A stretch of DNA of 26,259 nt from Candidatus Moranbacteria bacterium CG_4_8_14_3_um_filter_41_13 (GTDB taxonomy: Bacteria; Patescibacteriota; Minisyncoccia; Moranbacterales; UBA1568): assembly GCA_002782305.1 (NCBI GenBank), contig PFHN01000053.1, positions 1 to 26,259 of the forward strand. Reading direction: 5' to 3'. Below the pieces are notes generated by a model. The model did no database searches. It was not told where the DNA came from and saw nothing but the letters and a program-made list of their open reading frames with translations. The translations under genes were made by a program, and so were the position numbers. Numbering within the stretch: position 1 is the first letter of the stretch; each line of letters opens with the position of its first letter. Below, piece by piece: positions 22,401 through 26,259 of the stretch.

Positions 22401-22440
22401 GCCTGCAACGTTATAAGTAGCATTTCGGGCAGGTTTTTTT
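22401..22440 (+). terminator. Intrinsic terminator after gtrA
   Basis: GCCTGC (22401-22406) pairs with GCAGGT (22429-22434, one G-U pair) around a 22-nt loop, followed by a T-run through 22440. It lies about 50 nt after the gtrA stop. The loop is long, so strength is uncertain. Confidence 0.5.
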
Positions 22441-22483
22441 ATTACTAAAAAAGAGGTATACTAGTAAATGTCAGACTCAAATT

Positions 22484-22517
22484 TTGACAACATTATTTGA
22501 GATATTTGTTTTATACT
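22484..22517 (+). promoter_or_regulatory. Possible dnaX promoter, poor spacing
   Basis: A perfect TTGACA (22484-22489) and a TATACT (22512-22517) both lie upstream of dnaX, but 22 nt apart, too far for a standard promoter. A second TATACT is at 22458-22463 with only a T-rich -35. A promoter is expected here because a terminator precedes the gene, but the exact boxes are uncertain. Confidence 0.25.
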
Positions 22518-22559
22518 AACTATTTTCATTTCGACATTTTTATATTACTTCATCTTTCT

Positions 22560-24209
22560 ATGTCTACATCTACTACCCTCTATCGTAAATATCGCCCCCA
22601 AACGTTCGCTGATGTCGTAGGGCAAAAACATATTGTCACCACCCTCACAAACGCTCTCGCGCTGGGTCGCGTCGGTCAGGCCTATCTCTTCACGGGTCCT
22701 CGTGGTACAGGCAAGACAACACTCGCACGCCTCTTTGCCAAGGCAGTCAACTGTTCTCAGAGAAAAGGAAGTGAGCCGTGCAATACCTGTGAACATTGTC
22801 TCTTGATGACCGATGGACGATCCCTTGACGTTATAGAGATTGATGCCGCTTCGAATAATGGCGTCGACAATATCCGTGAACTGAAAGAAACAGTTGCTCT
22901 ACCTCCCACACTTGGATCGCACAAGATCTATATCATTGATGAAGTACATATGCTCTCTACTGGAGCATTCAATGCGTTGCTCAAAACACTTGAGGAACCA
23001 CCACTCCATGTTATCTTCATTCTTGCAACCACTGCTCTTCACAAAGTCCCAGATACGATTGTTTCTCGGTGCCAACGTTTCGATCTCTCTCGTTTTCCAG
23101 TAAAAAGCATTATCGGCAAATTAGAGAAAATTGCAAAGGCTGAAAAACTCAAAATCGATGCTGGTGCACTCGAAATGATTGCTCTGACGGCAGAAGGTGG
23201 TATGCGTGATGCAGAATCCCTCCTGATGCAAATCATTTCTCTTGAGGCCTCACCGATTACTGAAGAAAAAGTCATCGAAGTACTCGGGACAACCAAAAAA
23301 GATAATATTGTGACGCTTCTTCGATTGATCGGGGAAAGTGAACTCTACCCGAGCTTGAACTTTGTCACGAAGCTTTCTCTTGATGGCACGGATCTTTCAA
23401 TTTTCTGCGGTGTTTTTCTTCATTACCTCAGGGATCTCCTCCTTGTCTCCGCAAATATCGAAAGAGGTCTAGAAGACATCGATTCCTTTACAGAAGAGCA
23501 GAAAAACGATATGCGGACACTCGCGCATATGTTTTCTCCTGATGATGTCGTACGTATGCTCGAATACATACAAATCGCACAAATAGGAAGCAAGGTGTCT
23601 GTCATTCCAGAACTCCCCTTGCAAATTGCTCTCGTGAAAATCATCTCACAGAATGCACCAGTAACCCACGCGCAAGGAGAGAAAAAATCCGTTCCAACAT
23701 CACAAAAGGAAACTCCTTCAGTCCAAGAAAGCACGAAGAAAGAAGCGCCTAAGGAAGCCACTTTGTCAGTGTCTCTTCCTAAACCAAAAGAAGAACAAAT
23801 ATCTCTTCACCATACCGAAGTACCTAACAAAACGATTGAAGAAACAGAATCAAACATTAGCCTCAGTACTATCGTGAGTGAATGGAACGCTATTTTGAAC
23901 ACTGCAAAGAAGCTCAATGCGTCACTGAGCCTCGCACTCTCTACAGCACATCCTGTTCAAAGCACAAATAACATTATCACTATCGCTGTGAAGTACCCTT
24001 TCCACAAAGAACGTCTCGATGAGAAAGCCAATCAATTGACACTCGCGACAGCTTTTGATACGATACTGAAATCGAAAATGAAGATCAAAATCATTGTTGA
24101 AGGAGTTTCTTTCACAGAAAATAAGACAGAAACAGTCGAAAAAAACCCACTCATTGATCAAGCAATGGAAATGCTTGGTGGGAAATTTGTGAGTACGGAG
24201 AATGGTTAA
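22560..24209 (+). CDS. dnaX: DNA polymerase III subunit gamma/tau
   Basis: The clamp-loader ATPase that loads the beta clamp at replication forks. The 549-residue protein starts MSTSTTLYRKYRPQTFADVVG. It has Walker A GPRGTGKT (46-53), zinc cysteines C65, C74, C77 and C80, Walker B IIDEVHML (126-133) and the sensor SRC. AAA+ domains I-III end near residue 370. A Ser/Pro/Lys/Glu-rich linker (about 370-435) and a C-terminal domain (about 440-549) follow, so the full tau form is encoded. I use the ATG at 22560; an in-frame TTG at 22497 would add a non-conserved hydrophobic leader. An A6 run at codons 375-376 could in principle permit frameshifting to a gamma-like form. tRNA-Gln lies 11 nt downstream. 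Confidence 0.95.
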   Translation: MSTSTTLYRKYRPQTFADVVGQKHIVTTLTNALALGRVGQAYLFTGPRGTGKTTLARLFAKAVNCSQRKGSEPCNTCEHCLLMTDGRSLDVIEIDAASNNGVDNIRELKETVALPPTLGSHKIYIIDEVHMLSTGAFNALLKTLEEPPLHVIFILATTALHKVPDTIVSRCQRFDLSRFPVKSIIGKLEKIAKAEKLKIDAGALEMIALTAEGGMRDAESLLMQIISLEASPITEEKVIEVLGTTKKDNIVTLLRLIGESELYPSLNFVTKLSLDGTDLSIFCGVFLHYLRDLLLVSANIERGLEDIDSFTEEQKNDMRTLAHMFSPDDVVRMLEYIQIAQIGSKVSVIPELPLQIALVKIISQNAPVTHAQGEKKSVPTSQKETPSVQESTKKEAPKEATLSVSLPKPKEEQISLHHTEVPNKTIEETESNISLSTIVSEWNAILNTAKKLNASLSLALSTAHPVQSTNNIITIAVKYPFHKERLDEKANQLTLATAFDTILKSKMKIKIIVEGVSFTENKTETVEKNPLIDQAMEMLGGKFVSTENG

Positions 24210-24220
24210 AAAAAATATAC

Positions 24221-24292
24221 TGGGGAGTAGCCAAGTGGTAAGGCAGGGGCCTTTGAAGCCTCCATTCGTAGGTTCGATCCCTACCTCCCCAG
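24221..24292 (+). tRNA. tRNA-Gln (anticodon UUG)
   Basis: A full cloverleaf can be drawn. The acceptor stem is TGGGGAG / CTCCCCA and the D-arm is GCC...GGC. The anticodon stem GGGGC / GCCTC (one G-U) carries the loop CTTTGAA, giving anticodon TTG. The T-arm is GTAGG-TTCGATC-CCTAC, with discriminator G. The 3' CCA is not encoded. It lies 11 nt after the dnaX stop and is probably read from the same transcript. queA converges with its stop codon only 1 nt beyond the tRNA 3' end. Confidence 0.95.
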
Positions 24293-24293
24293 C

Positions 24294-25337
24294 TTACAAA
24301 ATAAGCATGCTATCGCCGAAAGAATAGAAAGAAAAATGGTTCTCAATCGCTCTATTGTAGAGTTCGACGATGTTTTTTTTTGCCTTCTTATCTTGCAAAA
24401 AAGCATCGACCAGGAACATCAGTGACGTTTTCGGGAGATGAAAATTGGTAATCAGAATGTCCGCTATTTGAAACTCATACGGCGGATAAATAAAAATATC
24501 CGTACGGTCTTTCTGGAAAACAATTTGATGATTCTTTGCCAATGACTCGATGGTGCGGAGCGCTGTTGTACCTACGGCAATGATCGGATGCCCCGCCTGT
24601 TTTGCAATATTGATATGCTCCCTCGTACCTGGCGCAAGAGTGATGAATTCTGTATGCAGTTTTTTCGTACGGAAATTGTCAGATGTGAGAGAGGCAAATG
24701 TCCCAAGACCGACGTCGAGCGTCACGAAATCAATTCCGATATTTTTCTTTGCAAGTGAGGCAAAAACAGTATCAGTGAAATGAAGTGAAGCTGTCGGAGC
24801 AGCGACCGATGCTCCTTCTTTGGCAAATACTGTCTGATAGCGTTTACGCAGAACATCTTCTTTTGTTTTAGCACCTTCCAAATAATGAGGAAGAGGTGTT
24901 TGTCCATATTTATGAAGCAATGTCTGAAGTGACTCCCCTGCGTGACTCACCACTCTCACGAAAAACATATTCTCTTTCTGACCCACCACCTCGAAATAAT
25001 CACCACTTGGAAAAGTGAGTTTCTGCCCTACGTTCGTTTTGCGATCGACGAGTACGGGAATATATTCCTCATCTTCTATTTCATTGGCAAGAACAAAGAC
25101 TTCTATCTTCCCCCCTGTCTCCTTTGTGAGCCAGAGCCTCGCAGGAAGTACTCTCGTGTCATTGAGTATCATAAGTGACTGGGGCGAGAGATATTTCGCA
25201 ATATGACGGAAAATATCAAAGGTCACCGTATCAGTTTTCGTATCATAAATAAACAACCGAGCACTATCTCTCGGTTCTATTCCTTCTTTCCGAATCAATC
25301 CCTTCGGAAGAGTATAATCATATTTTTCCATATCCAT
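24294..25337 (-). CDS. queA: S-adenosylmethionine:tRNA ribosyltransferase-isomerase (QueA)
   Basis: QueA transfers and isomerises the ribosyl part of SAM onto preQ1 in tRNA, forming epoxyqueuosine in GUN-anticodon tRNAs (Asp, Asn, His, Tyr). Motifs across about 347 residues are MILNDTRVLPARL, GQTPLPHYL, RYQTVFAKEGASVAAPTASLHF, DVGLGTF, AVGTTALRT, TDIFIYPPYEF and ITNFHLPKTSLMFLV, with FYSFGDSMLIL at the end (the fourth motif runs RYQTVFAKEG then ASVAAPTASLHF). Four in-frame ATGs lie close together (25346, 25340, 25337, 25331). I chose 25337 because MDMEKYDYTLP aligns best with family N-termini and a promoter at 25349-25377 would start RNA near 25342, past the first ATG. The mRNA would then be nearly leaderless. 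No other queuosine gene is in the window. Confidence 0.93.
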   Translation of the reverse strand: MDMEKYDYTLPKGLIRKEGIEPRDSARLFIYDTKTDTVTFDIFRHIAKYLSPQSLMILNDTRVLPARLWLTKETGGKIEVFVLANEIEDEEYIPVLVDRKTNVGQKLTFPSGDYFEVVGQKENMFFVRVVSHAGESLQTLLHKYGQTPLPHYLEGAKTKEDVLRKRYQTVFAKEGASVAAPTASLHFTDTVFASLAKKNIGIDFVTLDVGLGTFASLTSDNFRTKKLHTEFITLAPGTREHINIAKQAGHPIIAVGTTALRTIESLAKNHQIVFQKDRTDIFIYPPYEFQIADILITNFHLPKTSLMFLVDAFLQDKKAKKNIVELYNRAIENHFSFYSFGDSMLIL

Positions 25338-25348
25338 CATTTCCATAC

Positions 25349-25377
25349 AGTATGAAAAGTACCAAATAAACTGACAA
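25349..25377 (-). promoter_or_regulatory. Promoter for queA
   Basis: TTGTCA (25377-25372), a 17-nt spacer and CATACT (25354-25349) lie on the minus strand. Spacing is ideal and -35 matches five of six positions. It sits directly downstream of the PAS-gene terminator. The predicted start site falls among the clustered queA ATG codons, implying a leaderless or very short-leader mRNA. Confidence 0.5.
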
Positions 25378-25378
25378 G

Positions 25379-25405
25379 AAAAAATTCTGCTTTCGCACAG
25401 AATTA
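25379..25405 (-). terminator. Intrinsic terminator of the PAS gene
   Basis: AATTCTG (25384-25390 on the plus strand) pairs perfectly with CAGAATT (25399-25405) around an 8-nt loop. On the minus strand the stem runs straight into a T-tract. It begins about 22 nt after the PAS-protein stop codon. Confidence 0.65.
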
Positions 25406-25426
25406 TTCTTTATTTTTTCCTTATTT

Positions 25427-25972
25427 TTATTCTCCGAGATTTTCTTTTCTATTTCTCTCGAGCTCCATTTTTAGTTGTGCATTTTCTTTTTTCAATTCGA
25501 TCATCTTGAGCTCTCGACCAGTCATTATTTTATTCATACGGTCTTGCTCAATGACAGTTTTCTTCAATATCTCTTCTGATTGTTTCCGTTCAGAAATATC
25601 TCGTGATATTCCTACAAAATACTTCACTTCCCCTTTCTTATCAAAAACAGGATTCACAATAAGATGACACCACTCACGATCTGCGAATTCTGGTAGATGT
25701 TTCACATCGAGAGACATTGGTTTTTTCTCCGCAATGCTTCGCGCTATCACTCCTCGTATTTCTTCCCGCTGTTCTGGAACAACTGATAATGTCCAATCGA
25801 AGCCAATTGCTTCGTCTAAACTTCTAAAGTTATGCTCTTTGAGACCACCAGGGCTCATATATTCGATTTTGTTATCGAGATTGAACAACTTGATACAGTC
25901 TGGCGACGATTCCATCAACATTTCAAACTTCTCTTTTTCATCGGAACAATCCTTATTATAATCTTGTTGCAT
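25427..25972 (-). CDS. PAS-domain protein with C-terminal coiled coil and no output domain
   Basis: A 181-residue soluble protein. Residues about 12-130 form a PAS/PAC sensor domain: FEMLMESSPDCIKLFNLDNK at the N-terminal cap, REWCHLIVNPVFDKKGEVKY and the PAC ending FVGISRDISERKQSEE. A long helix (about 132-178, with TGRELKMIELKKENAQLKME) resembles the linker that usually leads into a histidine kinase, but the frame stops without HisKA, HATPase, GGDEF or HTH sequence. It may be a stand-alone PAS sensor acting by dimerisation, or a truncated kinase. It has its own promoter (26017-26046) and terminator (25379-25405), which favours a complete, monocistronic gene. No ligand can be predicted. Confidence 0.85.
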   Translation of the reverse strand: MQQDYNKDCSDEKEKFEMLMESSPDCIKLFNLDNKIEYMSPGGLKEHNFRSLDEAIGFDWTLSVVPEQREEIRGVIARSIAEKKPMSLDVKHLPEFADREWCHLIVNPVFDKKGEVKYFVGISRDISERKQSEEILKKTVIEQDRMNKIMTGRELKMIELKKENAQLKMELERNRKENLGE

Positions 25973-26016
25973 ATTGCTTTATATTATTTGAATAAATATA
26001 CTGCAAGGACATTCCT

Positions 26017-26046
26017 ATTTTACCATATTACAAAGAGAATCCACAA
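26017..26046 (-). promoter_or_regulatory. Promoter for the PAS gene
   Basis: TTGTGG (26046-26041), an 18-nt spacer and TAAAAT (26022-26017) preceded by TGG, so an extended -10 (TGGTAAAAT). It would start RNA about 38 nt before the ATG at 25972. Confidence 0.5.
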
Positions 26047-26088
26047 GAACATATACATAAATTCTAATCAGATATCAAAGAATAAGTT

Positions 26089-26105
26089 CTTTGAAGCCTC
26101 TATTC
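26089..26105 (+). other. Short fragment resembling the tRNA-Gln anticodon arm
   Basis: Seventeen bases match 24251-24267 of the tRNA-Gln gene at 16 positions (shared core CTTTGAAGCCTC, then ATTC). Flanking bases do not form a cloverleaf, so this is not a functional tRNA. It may be a remnant or a chance match. Confidence 0.3.
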
Positions 26106-26144
26106 TCATATTTTGTAGACTCTGTCCTACTCAGTTGGAACTCT

Positions 26145-26153
26145 ATTATAGCA
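26145..26153 (-). promoter_or_regulatory. Extended -10 box upstream of the PAS gene
   Basis: The minus strand reads TGCTATAAT, a perfect extended -10. The -35 at 17 nt (TTCTGC) is weak. It overlaps the stop codon of the 21-codon ORF at 26146-26211 and would give a 165-nt leader for the PAS gene, as a second, distal promoter. Confidence 0.38.
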
Positions 26154-26211
26154 GAACTGAAGACTTAGCAGAACATCTTCTTCTGTGATACTCGAGGACA
26201 ACGGCTTTCAT
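26146..26211 (-). CDS. Possible 21-codon small ORF behind a perfect Shine-Dalgarno
   Basis: An ATG at 26211 opens a 21-codon frame (MKAVVLEYHRRRCSAKSSVL, then L and stop TAA). Six bases upstream of it lies AGGAGGT (26224-26218), a full Shine-Dalgarno at ideal distance, which is rare in this window. The peptide is basic and has no known motif. It may be a leader peptide, the start of a decayed gene, or chance. The rest of the 25973-26259 gap holds two promoter candidates and no longer gene. Confidence 0.3.
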   Translation of the reverse strand: MKAVVLEYHRRRCSAKSSVLL

Positions 26212-26259
26212 TTAGTGACCTCCTCAGTCTGAAGAATAATAAAAAAAGAACTCTAGCAA

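Noticed and set aside
22497..22559. Longer dnaX start at TTG
   Set aside because: The added stretch is hydrophobic and promoter-like. The ATG at 22560 matches the conserved DnaX N-terminus.
24140..24146. A AAA AAC slippery heptamer near the dnaX end
   Set aside because: It is in the right register, but a -1 shift would stop after three codons and remove only about 18 residues, unlike any gamma form.

Overview
The window looks like chromosomal DNA from a member of the Candidate Phyla Radiation (Patescibacteria), probably a Parcubacteria-type lineage. This is an inference from the gene set. It includes a short UMP kinase of the archaeal-like kind, a 412-residue prolyl-tRNA synthetase without the bacterial editing insertion, a VirD4/TraG-like ATPase with a C-terminal zinc ribbon paired with a large membrane-anchored protein, and a sigma-region-4/HARE-HTH protein. 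Genes are tightly packed, Shine-Dalgarno sequences are mostly weak or absent, and several candidate promoters carry an extended -10 (TGnTAnnnT). TGA ends at least one gene, so the standard bacterial code fits. There is no insertion sequence, prophage or CRISPR array.

Layout. Positions 1-20828 are coded almost entirely on the minus strand. Read in transcription order from the right, this half starts at 20828 with the sigma-like/HARE-HTH protein, which has its own good promoter. A six-gene block follows (19625 to 13390): membrane partner, VirD4-like ATPase, a 36-residue membrane peptide, an FtsB/DivIC-like divisome protein, a PrsA-like foldase and an active HtrA protease. It begins at an extended -10 promoter and ends at a clear intrinsic terminator (13326-13357). 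Next come a polytopic membrane protein, an HtrA homologue that has lost its catalytic triad, then proS, pyrH, ispH, a glycosyltransferase and lepA. Past lepA, a new promoter starts a block of thioredoxin, a YjbQ-family protein, mltG, a GT4 glycosyltransferase, a Wzz-like chain-length protein and a second GT4 glycosyltransferase. That block ends at a terminator (259-283). A gene running off the left edge begins just beyond it.

At about 20.9-21.0 kb two promoters diverge. The plus strand then carries a conserved-looking protein with an AT-hook-like motif, a GtrA-family flippase-like protein, a structured intergenic region with a terminator, dnaX and tRNA-Gln(UUG). queA converges on the tRNA with a 1-nt gap. 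The right end holds a PAS-only protein and about 290 nt of intergenic DNA with two promoters, a tiny ORF behind a perfect Shine-Dalgarno sequence and a short tRNA-like fragment.

How the genes fit together. The left third is a cell-surface programme: polysaccharide assembly, glycan-strand release and thiol chemistry. The middle links a DNA-translocase-like ATPase with division and extracytoplasmic protein folding and quality control. The right end is replication (DnaX), tRNA function and sensing. The most interesting part is the 13.3-19.7 kb operon together with the nearby pseudoprotease. No relaxase, VirB-type channel or pilus gene is present in the window, so a conjugation role for the ATPase is not supported.
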